The notes below the pieces were generated by a model. It did no database searches, was not told where the DNA came from, and saw only the letters and a list, made by a program, of their open reading frames with translations. Made by a program: the position numbers and the translations under genes. 64,000 nucleotides of DNA from Apostichopus japonicus (lineage: Eukaryota; Echinodermata; Holothuroidea; Aspidochirotida; Stichopodidae), in the NCBI RefSeq assembly GCF_037975245.1, contig NC_092577.1, positions 24,859,398-24,923,397 on the forward strand, in the 5' to 3' direction. Below are positions 12,691 to 25,600 of this stretch, piece by piece; position 1 is the first letter of the stretch; every line of letters begins with the position of its first letter.

Positions 12691-14898
12691 AAAAAGTTAA
12701 ATAGGCCTATGTACATTTACAAAAATGTAACGGTTTGTGCCAATATGTTTTTGATCACAATCACTACAATGTTTAAAAATGTCAATTCACAATTTTCTTA
12801 AATTACCCCTTTCTCTGAAATGTACTTTAAATTAATTGTGTTCTGATTTCCCTCAAGTCCATTAAAACCGAGGTTACAACCTAGAGGTTAAATATGATGA
12901 ATTAATTGGGATGATGGGACTTCATGTATCCTTCTAATGTTAGCAAATGTATCATAACGTTACAGCTTCTGAAGCTCAATGATGAATCATAATATTGATC
13001 ATAATAAAAACTAAAAATTTCAAAGCATAGGCCTATGACTTGAGGTACTACACTATGGCCATGGAGCTAGCCTATACTCACGAAAGTCGTTCTTCGTAGA
13101 CCTCTAATCATAAATATTAGTTTCTAATCTCCATCAAATTAAAAAAATCGCAACTAGTACGATCAAGGAGTAAATATTGGAGTTAGCAACCACACATAGT
13201 CGTACTTTTGCGTAGGCAACCCCGCCCCCCCCCCAAAAAAAAAAAAAGATTCAGCACACCGAAGTTCAGCAACAAATTAAGAAAACGTACATACCCGGAC
13301 ACTGTTGTAACGTTGTTTACCAGGAAGTTTAGGCCTTGAAAGGCCTTGAAGAAAGGGTTTAGGTCATGAGCGATCCTGGTCGTCGAAAAAGTAAGCAAAA
13401 ATTAGCGTAATATTTCCCCACAACTTATGATACGCTAAATTACGTGTAATGTAACTCCACGTAACTCGACAAAATCGCCTCGTATTGAATTGCGGTTTAT
13501 TTCATGTCAAAGTGACAAATAATATCTGAAACTGCACATCAACTTCAACGATGTTTACTGACGTTATAAGAACTGCACATGAACTTTGAACTTCCCGCAA
13601 GCATATTCATAAGGTTTTAATTCTTTCGCGCATGTGATGTACCAATTTCTCGCGGTTAAAGGGCGGAACCGATGATAGTAGATCAAAGACGATTCAAGGC
13701 CGTGTTTTACAGGCAGATAACTTAAAATCAACAGCGATTGGGTAAAGCTAGCAGTGCGAGCTACGGCGGGATAATTTAATTTTGTCTTTGCTTGGAGGTA
13801 TTAGGGGAGAGTGGTTTCTCTCTTTTCGGTGCATGCTCAAACTGTCTCTGTAGCTGGAATAAGATTAAAAAGTATAATAAAATTGAACAAGGTGGCGCGC
13901 ACACAAAAAAAAACAAAAAAAACAAGAGCCCAAGGGCACTACGGTTTCTTGCTAAGTAGAATATTGATGTTGCATTTGAGGTACAACTAAAATTTTTACC
14001 CACTGAACCCAAATACGGCCGACAAAATTAGCTCCAAACTTACCACCAATTAACAAAAACTGTATTCCAAATTTGGATACAATCGGATTTAACGTTGTGG
14101 AACTGTCGCGATTTTTGTTCGCCGATCCCCAAAAAATCGGCCTACATAAAATATGTGGCCCAAAGAAACTGGTTCATAAATATCTTGGCCCCCCCACAAA
14201 AAAAAATTTTTAAGAGGGAGGGCCAAATGGTCCCAATAATGTTGGTCTCAATTTCAAGCTCAAAGAATGTATCCCAAAGTGCATTGGAGGTGGCAATGCA
14301 AGTTGGGACCAACCAGCCCAAACATGGGCCATACATTTCTTGGGCCCAGGTGGTCGAAAGAAAATGTAGGCTTACCATTTACCACCTATCAACTCCATGC
14401 CAAGTTTACCTTCAATATTCTCAGTTGCATACATGTACACTGCCAGTATGACAAATATCGAATACTCAATTGTTGCCAACCTGAATGTTCCTTTACTTCC
14501 AGCAAGGAACCTAAAAGATTTTTCAGGGCTGAGAACTAAAAGAAATGTTGCAGTGAGTACTACATTATTCATTACGATATATTTCTGCTTTTAACATTTT
14601 AAACAGGGAATCAACAAGGATCTGGGATTCCTTTGCCTTGAATGTGCTGTCACTCACATGTGAACACTATCAAATGTCCCAGAGGAACTTAAAATGATTG
14701 ATTTTGGCTATGAATACCCCCAATTACAAGCAACATTTGATACTTTTTACCTAAACTGACTTTCGATTTTCTGCTCCAACCAAGCGTGTAATATACTCAA
14801 TGTAGAACAGCGTCTAATAGGATGTTCATGACAGTTATATAGGATGTCAGTGTTTGACTTCTGATCAACTCAGACTCAAATCGCAGGCTAGTGCAGTA
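12691..14898. other. Intergenic, low-complexity and unclassified repeats
   Basis: No gene is supported. Poly-C/poly-A runs occur near 13224-13246 and 13905-13922. The 13920-14400 stretch (GAGCCCAAGGGCAC, many CCAAA words) looks like a dispersed repeat. The last bases before 14899 are the pre-insertion flank of the large transposon. Confidence 0.35.
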
Positions 14899-14904
14899 GG
14901 CAAG
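14899..14904. repeat. 6-bp target site duplication, left
   Basis: GGCAAG lies immediately before the left inverted repeat and recurs at 38054-38059 immediately after the right one. This is the signature of a single transposition of the whole 14905-38053 block. Confidence 0.85.
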
Positions 14905-15482
14905 TATGGCGCGAGAAAGCGGAATATATTACGTACAAATATATATATGCTGTACTTGCGAAATACATACATTGTTAACTTCAAAAATACATTTTAGACA
15001 TATTAATATATATGTATACACATATATATTCCCTGAAAATTATATTTATTCCCTTAAAGTATATATTTATATATTTTCCAGGTATACAGATATATTTTCT
15101 TAACCACGAATATATATTTTCTGCAAAACAATGTATTCTATCACTGTAAATATTCTGTACAAAATATATATTCTCTATCACAAAAATATATATATTCTCT
15201 AAGAGAAAAATATATATTTCTTACAATAAATATATATCTTGTTAAAAAAATATATATATATTCTCTGACAGAAAAATATTTTTCTCTAACAAAATATATA
15301 TTCTATGACAGAAAATATATTCTGTACAAAAAATTATATTCTGTGCAAAAATATATTTGTATCATGTGTAAGGAAAAATATATATATTCTCTAACAACAA
15401 AGTTCTATTCTGTACGAAAAATATATATATGCAATACCAAGTACGGAGCTCTGTAAGTGCCAACTAAGATGTTTTGTTGTTC
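14905..15482 (+). repeat. Left terminal inverted repeat
   Basis: The outer ~65 bp (TATGGCGCGAG through CTTGCGAAATACATACAT) match the reverse complement of 38053-37989 with about one difference. The middle is extremely AT-rich and carries many variants of TATATTCTSTRACARAAA (for example near 15169, 15256, 15318, 15337, 15383 and 15405). The inner edge AGTACGGAGCTCTGTAAGTGC (~15439-15459) also matches the right end. The repeated boxes look like a sub-terminal array for transposase binding. The HECT gene start codon lies 83 bp beyond the inner edge, so the promoter may lie within this repeat. Confidence 0.9.
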
Positions 15483-15564
15483 GGACTAGTTCGTGCCGCG
15501 GAAGTCCAGTGTCCAGCGCACACTACTGGACCAACAGTATAGTACTCAGTAGACAGTAGACATC

Positions 15565-15938
15565 ATGTCCGATCACTCAGAATTCAGAGACATGAGGCAG
15601 CAGTTCGAACGGCTCTCAAGTCTAATAGAGCAGGTGGTGGCAAACTCGTCGGTGAACCAATTGACACAGAACCCACCACCAGCATCCACATCCCATCGTT
15701 TAACTTCAAGTGAAGGGCAGCAAGTCCGGCCCGTACCTAGGACTAACGTTAGTAATACCATTCTAACTAGGCCAAACGTCAGTGCTCGGCCAAGGCACGG
15801 CACCAGTACACAACAGGAGTTGACAGAGCTCTTTCGACCTTCAAGGAGATCAGGGTCAAGACAGACGCCCCAAGACAGAACCGGGGTAGCATTGAGGCGG
15901 GTCAGGGTCACGGAGATTCGAACCTTATCAAAGAAATG
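15565..15938 (+). CDS. Putative first exon of the HECT ligase gene
   Basis: This open frame starts with ATG 83 bp inside the left inverted repeat and ends at a donor-like ATG|GTATGT (15938/15939). The peptide is hydrophilic and low-complexity. Residues 1-25 can form a helix (FRDMRQQFERLSSLIEQV); the rest is rich in Ser, Thr, Pro, Gln and Arg and looks disordered. It precedes conserved exon 2 (16700-16895) in position and strand. However, the phase (2 bases carried) does not join either likely exon-2 acceptor without a stop or shift. So a small exon may be missing, or this exon may belong to another transcript. Confidence 0.5.
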
Positions 15939-16699
15939 GTATGTGGGACTAGGCTTATGCTAATTACATACATGTAGCCTTTACATCAATCTTGAGGAAC
16001 AGCTAGGTCTACTTAACTCAGGTCTATAGCCTAGGCGTACATTGGTCTACTGTAGGCTAGTAGTAGTAGGCCTATTAATACTAAAACAGGATCAATCACA
16101 AATCATGAAATGGGTCGTAGGAACTATATAAATACCCACCAACGAACGTATGACCCAAGTGAGGGATAGAAAAAAAAATATATGGAAACCATATTCACTC
16201 ATTGACCCATAAACAGTCTAACAGTTACACCTTTTATTCCCGGGGTGGGGGGATTGGGTAATGAGTCTGTGGGGGGCACCATCATCCTGTTTGGTGAAGG
16301 GTATTGCTGTAGTGAGTTTGTGAGTTTTGGATGGAGTAATTACAATCAAGTTAAGCTTTGTGTATGGGAGCAAATATTCAGCTAGACAATCATTAAACTG
16401 TTTTTGGTGCGTTGATACTAAAAATGAATTGTATATACTTACATAAGGCACATGTACTGTACCTGACCAGTAAAGCACTAGGCGGTAATACACATAAGAG
16501 GCAAGAACTTTTGGTTAAATCAGTCATTATTTTCTTACAGATTATGAAACCTCATCATGCTAGTACAAGAATTAATTTCACATATACTCAGAAAATTATT
16601 TTAGCACAATGCTGCTGTGTTAGTTCATCAACATGTATGATTGTGCAACTGAGATGATGTTCATGTCCATAATATATCCTACATGCATATTCTTTACAG

Positions 16700-19600
16700 G
16701 CAGAGGAATGTTCGTAAAGGATGTTTACCTGTTTGGTGCAGATGAGACCAAGAGGCCCAGAAACCTAATTTTTATGCATGAAGAAGGGCGTATTGTGACG
16801 GCAGTAGAGTTTTTTCGCTCTATGACGGAAGCGGACATAACATCCCTTATTGAGGACATTTTCTACTCTCATCTCTCAGGACTGGAACAGCCAAGGTATT
16901 CAAAAAAAGGAAAATGTGATGACTCATGGTAAATTAGCAATGACCAGTAAGATCAAACCAATGAGGAAATGTTTCCAAGTACATGCGTACAAAGAGAACA
17001 CTCAGTTTAATCAGTTTAATCAGTTTTTAATGATCACAGAAACACAACTGGTGGTTGTTTTGATCTTGTTCTGTTAACTTGCTCATATATATATTTTGCA
17101 AATAGCCAATATATTTAGAAAGTAAACACAACATATAGGCTATATAATTATATGAAATAGATGATTTTAGTATTTTGCTGGTTAGAACCATTGTTATGGC
17201 AGTGTAATAATACTGTTTGTTAGTTCTTTTATGAAGGAGCTTATAATTAGTCTAACATTAAGTCTCTATAAATCAAAAGTCATTGTGAGCAAAGACAGGT
17301 AATACAGCAGAATCATGAAAAAGGCAACTCACATGTAGGGGTCATATAATAATGTGTAAACGTATTCTACAAGCTGGTCAAAGGTCATTAAAGGTCATCG
17401 GAGGTCAAATATTTAAAATCTGGAAGACAATATTTCAAGAATCATATTTGAAATGAGCAACAGTCTACGTTGAAAATCTCTGTCTCAATCAACCACGATG
17501 ATACAACAGACTTCATAACATGTGGCTTCACCACTATTAGACTAACTGCAAGAATACTATTATATTTGGTCAATGTTTTACGGTTCTAACGGTTCTTATT
17601 GGATCAAAAGATTGTTCTCTAAGAATCAATGATTTGTTGCTTAACTGCTACACAGCAACAGCATTCAATGCCTGCAATCTGGTTTCTTGTGTGTGTTGTG
17701 TACACCTTGTCAACATATTTTTTGGTTGGGTATGCCTGATCCAGGTTGTAATATCTTTTGCAGTAACAATCAATGTGGATGAGTTTTTTGCTTTGCCTAC
17801 ATGCAAATGCAGCACTTGGGATACACTGTTGTTTTTGTCAATAGACACTGATGGAGTAGTGACATAATGTAGGCTGTTCCTTCAATGGTTTAGTTTGATT
17901 GCAATAAAGTGTTACACAAGGTCATAGTTTATGAACTGTGTGATAGATGTCATAGATCTATGTGGCTCATCATACCTTATTCACTACTATCAGTACCTCA
18001 TTTGTCCATCTATACGCTTAGATTTCAGTTTGTTCGAGTGGTTCGTGGGGACATCATCACCCCAAACACACATAATCAACATGGATGGACCGGGGTTGCA
18101 GTTAAACACCCAGCTGGACAGGGAGCAGTATACGTTAGGTCAACCATTCCACTGACTTCAAAGAAAGTAGAGAATCAGACTGATGTGATAAGTGACGTAA
18201 GTTGATGAATTTCCATAGGGATACATGTTCCAATCAGTTTTCAAACACTATCGAATGTTGCTTCATGACCTCTCACTGCTGATAAGTATTAAACAGATGA
18301 ATACATGTTTCCTTGTTCATTAGATATGGTGCCATTACCACATATTTAATTAAATACCAACACTCATTCAATTTGAGAAAAATTTGCTTTAAAGTATTGG
18401 TGCCTGATGATGAAATGTTGCCAGTAACCACATCAAATTCATATTTAACTTCCTAGTAATGAATCTTACATTGAATTGTTGTAAGGTCTTAAAGTTCTGA
18501 TAATGAATTAAACTTGACATTGGAAAACTCATAATAAATGGACAGTCATGTACAATCCATTACAGTTTACAGAAAAAGTCTTCACCACATTTGTTTTTGA
18601 GTTGCAAAGAATGAAAGCAAACAGTACTACAATTTAGGATAGTTTTACACATGGTTAAGGTTTGTTTCAGAGCAATGCAACTGCCTGTGCTCACAATAAC
18701 AGCCATTCTACTTCATCTGCAATTCGTCAGTGTGTAAATTTAAAAAAAAATCTGAAATAGTTATAGCCCTTCATACACACATTATTAACACATTTGTGAA
18801 AGTATACTGTACATAGCAAATACTTTACACAATGAACAATTGAAGATGCAATTGTCAAAACAGCAGCTATTTTAGACATGAAAAGAAGGTACCACTTGTC
18901 CGAATCTCAAATTCTAATGAAACATAAATTATTTGTCTCTTTCCTCTGTATGATTCAATTATTTTTTTGGCTGCACATGACCCTTTCTGATCACGTCTGG
19001 TCAACAATGATAAAAATCTCTTTTACTTTGCTGTTTGTTGTTGTTTTTTCTTACGGCGAAGAACTTCCTGATCCATTCATTAAGTGCACCAGTCGTCAAT
19101 GTGAGTTATTCTTTTACTGTCAAGCATATTTTTTGTAATGTATGGCCTTCAAGTCAATTGCTATACATGCATTTCACCACAGACACAAAGAATGATGTCA
19201 TTACCTTGATTTTATATTAATGTTGTAATGCATTCCATGTTAGTATTTATGGTAATACAACTTTAATTCCTTGCAATGAGAATATATGCAGTTAAGTCCT
19301 GTATGAGTGTGTCTCTGTGATGCTGCTTGTAAACATGATATTTCAAAAATTGCTGATTTACCTTCAAACTTGGCATGTTGGTAGCCTTTGGTGAGTAAAT
19401 AAAGTAAAATTTTTAATGGAGGTTCAAGTTCATCTGAGGTCAAAGTTTAAACCTTGTAAACATATGTTCTCTCAAATTGCAAAATGTCCTACAACTTCTA
19501 ACTTAATATGTAGGTAGTCCTAGGGAGTACAGATCACTTTTGTTTTTCATGTATTGTTTTTCATGGATGTTAAAGGGAATTTGAGGTCAACAGAGGTAAT

Positions 19601-22600
19601 ATTCATAAAACCTTGTGATTAAACATGCTATCTCAATTTGCAATAGTTGCTATAACTTCAAGTTAGTAATTAGCAAGCCCTTGGTAAGAAAATGGGCCAA
19701 AAAAATAATTCATTGAGGTCAAAGGTCATTTTATATCAACAAAGATCAAATGTGAAAAAGCTTGTATACATGACATCTGAAGAAGTCAAAGTTGCTTGAA
19801 GTTCAACTTGAAGTACCAAATTGTCACAGCGGTATGTGAACAAGAAATAAAGGCACAAACAAGTAGTTGAATTTAACAATTTAACAAAGTATATATTGTT
19901 TCTTCACTTGGCTGGATATATGCTACTGAAAACAAATGGTGAAAGTTGCTACACTCTTTTACCATGGATTACAAGGGGATGGGACAGGATGTAATACTCT
20001 GTCAACATGTTTACTTAACTACATAAACAGTGGTTAAGCTACTGAGAAGCTCACCACACATCCTGCTGAAGATTACATAATAATAGGTGCACAAACCGGT
20101 GAAGGGTTTTGGTTGTAGAAAGTTACACTGGAGGCCACAGTGTGGATGATCTCCTGGAACTAAGAAGTTGGAGGTTTCTGGGAGGTGTGATGTAAGAACT
20201 TCCTGTCTGTGCTACTAGGTAAGATATTGTAAATATGTCCCTAGGGTAAGGAGAAGGTGAGATAACAGTAAAATACTCTCTGTTATAATTGCCTGTCCCT
20301 TAAAAAGTTAATATGTTATCTCAAGAAGCAACCGTTGTTACGACTTAAGACTTGGTTTAGTTTGTCGTCAGTAAATAACTTTGAGATTGTCTTTTCAGTC
20401 AAAGGTCATTTCATATCAGGGAGTATCACTCTAAAAGCCTTGTGTAACAGGTCAAGTTTTATGTATCCTTAAATAACTGGGCTCCATTGTGAATATGCAT
20501 ACGGTATGTGCAAAGTTCTGGGTAGTGTCATCCGTCCACCGTTTGCGTGATGGCTTTTCATGTGGTTAAATGGTGTCATGCAGTGCTATAGTACTGCTGA
20601 AAGTCTGTGAAGGAGTTATACAAATCATCCGTTGTGATATGTGTTGGGTCCTACATGGTTGATATTCATTGAGTCATGAGTTTTGTTATTATTAGAAGAA
20701 TGCCCAAAGTTGTTATTCATGTTTGGCTGTTCTGTTACAAGTTGCTCAGTATGAAAGCCTTTAGGTCTGTTTGGGCAGGGTTGCTGAGTTAGGTGGAATC
20801 ATTAGTATTGTCAAGGGTTGTTTAGGTGAAGCCTGGCAATCTGTTTGTGTAGTTAACACAGGAAGGGTGTATTGTAAGTTGTTACTCAGATGTACTGTGA
20901 ATCTAATTTCCAATTTCACAGTCACCTTTGTTCCATTGAATTCTCTTTTGTAGTAACTTGTATTTACCAAAAGTTCTCACTACCAACCACAAGAGCTCTG
21001 TTTACCATCTCTTTTTAGTTACAATTATGATCGTAACCTTTGCACTCATGATGGCAAGTGTGTGTATGTATGTGTGCAAAGAAACCTAATGTTGTGGGCG
21101 GAGGTCAATGGTTGTTGTAGTTCACCAGGGGTCAAATTGTAAAGACCATGTTTTACACAATATTTCACCAAGGATGGATGTCACATTTAGTACAAGAAGC
21201 CTGTGGTTGTGGTGAATGGTCATTTCAGGAAAGCCTGTGTCATTTTTAATTTATTGTTTGTCAAATCACAAGTGTTGCTTTTCACTGTACTACTAAGATG
21301 AAGTATGTTGTACACCCTCACTATACATTACATCGGATTCAAGAAGAAAACTGCTCATGTTACACCATCGAAAGCACAATGCATTTTTGCATGCTAGTTT
21401 ATTAAGATCTTTTATTAAGAATTGAATCAGGCTCCAATGCCAGTATCTCTGGTGTCTGTGGATTCCTGTGCCCCACATTTTGGCGTAATTGGATTGATGG
21501 AATGTTACATTTGTATCCGTAATATCTGAACCCTGAATCAATCAATTCAAGTCATTCGCACATCTGTTCAATCTTATTGATGCTATAGGTACTTCCTATT
21601 ACACATTCTTCAATTCATAATTTCCTTTCATTGTTTTAGAATTCTCATCATCCGCTTGCAGCAGATAAACCCTCAACCTCAAACACTGTTTTGCAGATCG
21701 CTAGCAGGTACTTGTTTTGGTTTCCATAACAATCATAACCTTTGCATTCATGATGGAGTGTGTGCGAGCGTGTGTATTTGTGTGCGTTTGTGACGCCCAA
21801 CTTCAGGATATCTGAATCCTGTGGTTGAGGTCAATGGTCATTTCAGGACAGCCTGTGTCAATGTGAATTAATTGTTTGTCAAATCACAGGTGCTGCATAT
21901 CACTGTATTACTAAGATCAAGTATGTTGTACACTGTCACTATACATCACTTCGGGTTCAAGAAGAAAGCTGATCGATCGTTATACTATCGAAACCACAAG
22001 GCATTTTTGCATTCTAGTTTCTTTATTGTTTGTTTGTTGTTTGTTTGTTTTTACATTTTTAATAATTAAGTGAACATGGTTATTACATTTGTCCCATCTA
22101 TAGATAAAGAGAGGTGGAAATAAGAAAATGTAAGCCTTCTTGACATTCATCTATTAACATGTAAGCTGTATCCTTTATTTTCAAAGGACTTTGATGGATA
22201 TATCAAACTCAGGAACAGAGGGAGACATTTTTGATGAAGAAGATGAAATTCCTCTTGCAAATGAAGACATTGGCAGGTCAGTGACAATAGTTCTGTTACT
22301 CATTGTTACATGTCTATGAAATATTTGAGGCATATGTACATGTGTGCGTGTGCATTCTCTTGTGATGTCTATGTTTTATTTGCAAATATATCATCCAGAG
22401 AGCCAGAAGGCACTATGATTATGTTATGTTCTTGTTCTTACAATATTTGAGTGTTGTTCAACACTTAGTTTTTTATCAATCCATCAGTGACCTACCTTTA
22501 CAAATTGTCCTTGATGAACACATTCAGAGAGTGATTAGAGAGGATGTACAGAATATAATCATTCGGAGGAGACATGCCTGGAATGACATTAACAAATGGC

Positions 22601-25600
22601 TGCAGAGGAAGAGCTTTTACATTCAAAACAAATGGAAGGTATGGAAATGTTCTCACTAATGATTCCTTGCTGAAGGCAGAAGGAATCTATGATGGTTATG
22701 TAGCTTGTCAGTATCTGTGTGTGGCACTTTCGCTTGTAAAGACAATATCCTCAACAGTTAAAGTTGCCGGAAGTTTAAACTTAGTTTTCTAGGTAGCTTT
22801 TCATGTGCAGACAATCTGAGTTGTGTTAATGGATGTGACAGGTTATTTGAGGTTGAAATCTGAGAACCTTCTTATTAACATGTACAGAGTAAAATTGTTC
22901 CAAAATTTAAAACTTGGAAGATGATCACTATATTTTTCATGGATGTGAAAGGTCTGTTTACCTAACAGCCTGAAACTGTCTTCACTCAAGAAATGAAGTT
23001 GTTTTGTACTTGAACAATCTGTACATAGGCACACATAAATCAATCAGCAATACTCTTGCACTCTCACATTTCTAATTGGCATCACAAATCTTGGAAGATC
23101 TTGTGTCTGTTCACATACACTAATTTAACACTGACTATGAAGACAGGATATTGAAAATGGGCTTATCAATGTTCTTCATTTATGGTTTCTATCAACAGGT
23201 ATGTGTGTATGTGTGGGTATATGTGATGCTCCAGGTTGTAGACACGCTATGTCATTGGGGGTCAGCAGAAGTAACAATGTGAGAATCTCATCACAAAAAG
23301 AACTATATATGCAACCAGATAATCAACGGAGATCATATTTGCATGGTAGATCATGTAGTGTTGTAACTTTAAAATATACCGGTGCTGTGGCTGAGTAGAT
23401 AAAGGCAGTTGCCTTTATATATCTAAAAAAAAATGGTGATTACCCAAACATTAATTACTACTGTAATTTTTGCCAGTAAAGTAGTAAGGAAAGTAAGGAA
23501 TAATAATTATTTGATTCGTTGTATGGCAAAGTAAATCACATTCAGGGTCTTTACTGTGGTCTTTTTTCTTTCTTTTTAATCATAAAACCTAAGTACTTCA
23601 ATATCTCTTATATCACAGCTAAAATTTCTTGGTGAAGATGGTGAGGACGGAGGTGGGTTAACACGGGAGCTATGCCAGTTGATAATCCATGGCATCCAAG
23701 AATCTGGGTTGTTCATTGGAGAAGCTGGTCACATGGTGCCAATAAACAGCATGCAGCACTTAGTTGACCGTGCATATTACTCAGCTGGTCAACTGGTAGC
23801 GTCAGTCATTTGCCAGGGAGGGCCTTCTTTTAACCTACTATCAGAGTATCTTATCGAGGATATTGTTCATGGAAAAACACCTCCAGTCTCTGAGATCCCA
23901 CTTGCTGCTCTGGAACTAGTGGTAAAAGCAACAATTTTCCATTCTAAATTGTAAGCTCTATCTCTTGAACTCCTGTAATAATGCCAGTATTGATAGTAAA
24001 CTGATTTTAGAGAGCTTGAAATATCAACAATTTTGATTAGCTTCTTGCAAATCAAAGGTGATGTTGACAAAAAAGACATATTTGGTTTGCATTTGGATGC
24101 CTGTTGGAAGATTTTCCTCAGTGTATAGTAGAACTTAGTGTAATAAAAGATGGTAAGCACGTGCTTCATTTTTGTATTACAGCACCATTTGCACAATTAA
24201 AACAATCAAAACAGAATATATGAAGATAGATAACTACAGCAGTTCTCGTATTTGCATGTGTGTGCAAGAACCCTATGTGTTTTTTTAGGTCAAAGCTCAT
24301 TTGGGATCAGAAGAAGTCAAAATGTGAAATCTGGAAGACCCTATTGCATGGTATAAGAGTGTAAATGTGTGTGAGATGTTGTAAACAATTTAGCATGTCA
24401 AATGTCGTTTATGGTTAGCAGAGGTCAAATCTGGAAAAACTTGTTAACACAGGCAACTGCGACAGATATTTACCTTGTAAGTTTCAATAATTTGTGTAGG
24501 TACATATTGGCAGAAGTCAAAGCTTATTGGCATTCGCAAAGGTCAAAACGTAATATCAGAAAAGCCTATATTTCCAAAACCATAACATCAACAGAGATCA
24601 TATTTGCATATGATATCAAGTAATCATTGACACTTTGCTTTCCTCTTTGTAGACACCAATTGGCAACACAGTCATTGAAGATCCCAGGGCCATGCTTAAA
24701 GTGAAGTTAATGGAGGTAACTGACACACACAGTATACATATCTCACTTCATAGCATAGAAAGTACATTACTATACTGGTACATAGTTCTGAGATATCACA
24801 ATTATTTTCTCATTAAATGTTCCCATCTGTCATAGTAACCAAGGCACTTATTGAAACATATATCATAACATTACTAGTAAGCTTGCCACATTGATACTCT
24901 GTCTGACTGTCTACTGTACATGATAGTTGACTTTTTCAGAGTCCAAGCAAAGTCCAAGCCGTACAATTTGTTAGTAGCACAGTATCAGTGTGATAAACAG
25001 AACACTTGTCACACATCTATGTGAACTACATCATTTGCTATAAACTTCATGTTTATTGCTGCATGATTTCATTCTTATCCCATCCCCACCCCAGCCAAAA
25101 AGGCTATTGTCACTTAAGAAGATGTAAAGTATAATAAAGAGATAAGTAGCATATTTGCAACAAGGTAAAGTTGTTATAAACAGAAGTGTTGAGGGGATGT
25201 TGCATTGAAGACCATCACACTCAGCATGACTTGACAAAATGATGATGGTTGCTTAATTATGTATTTTCTATGGGGGCAATAGCATATTTTGGTGACGAAA
25301 GTTTATCATAGGGCTTTCCTGTACAAGTTCCCTGTAAATGTAATCAATGAGAAGTAGCAGGGACTTTGGGATTTGCCATATAAGCAAAAGCTAATTGCAG
25401 TTGTTAAGATGTGTCTGCATGGGTCAGTATGACACCTGCTCCTGCTCGTAATTACAGTAACTATATCTGAAGAAGGGAATCTGGATAAATGTCATATTTG
25501 GTGTGGTTGTAGGCCTGCATTTTAGAGAACAAGAATTCTATTGTTTGTAGTGGAAGTCAAAGGTCTTTTAAGGTCAGCAGAGGTCAAATATCATTTGGGG

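Larger units (their letters stand above)
17380..25600 (+). repeat. AGGTCA-rich diverged repeats in HECT introns
   Basis: GGTCAAAGGTCATT-like words, often followed 15-40 bp later by AGAGGTCAAAT and CTGGAAGAC or TTGTAAACATG, recur near 17380, 19430, 19570, 19710, 20400, 21105, 21825, 22845, 24290, 24415 and 25553. They look like scattered, diverged copies of one intronic repeat. The words equal nuclear-receptor half-sites in direct-repeat spacing, but repeat ancestry explains them more simply. Confidence 0.6.

Noticed and set aside
14981-15181. Open frames inside the TIRs (Tyr/Ile-rich peptides)
   Set aside because: They arise from ATA/TAT repeats and have no coding character; the region is explained as TIR array sequence.
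17380-17415. A functional nuclear-receptor response element
   Set aside because: The same words recur with shared flanks at many intronic sites, so common repeat ancestry explains them without invoking regulation.
23378-23425. A tRNA gene
   Set aside because: Only an A-box-like 5' half is visible. No anticodon stem, B box or acceptor partner follows, so a SINE-head fragment is more likely.
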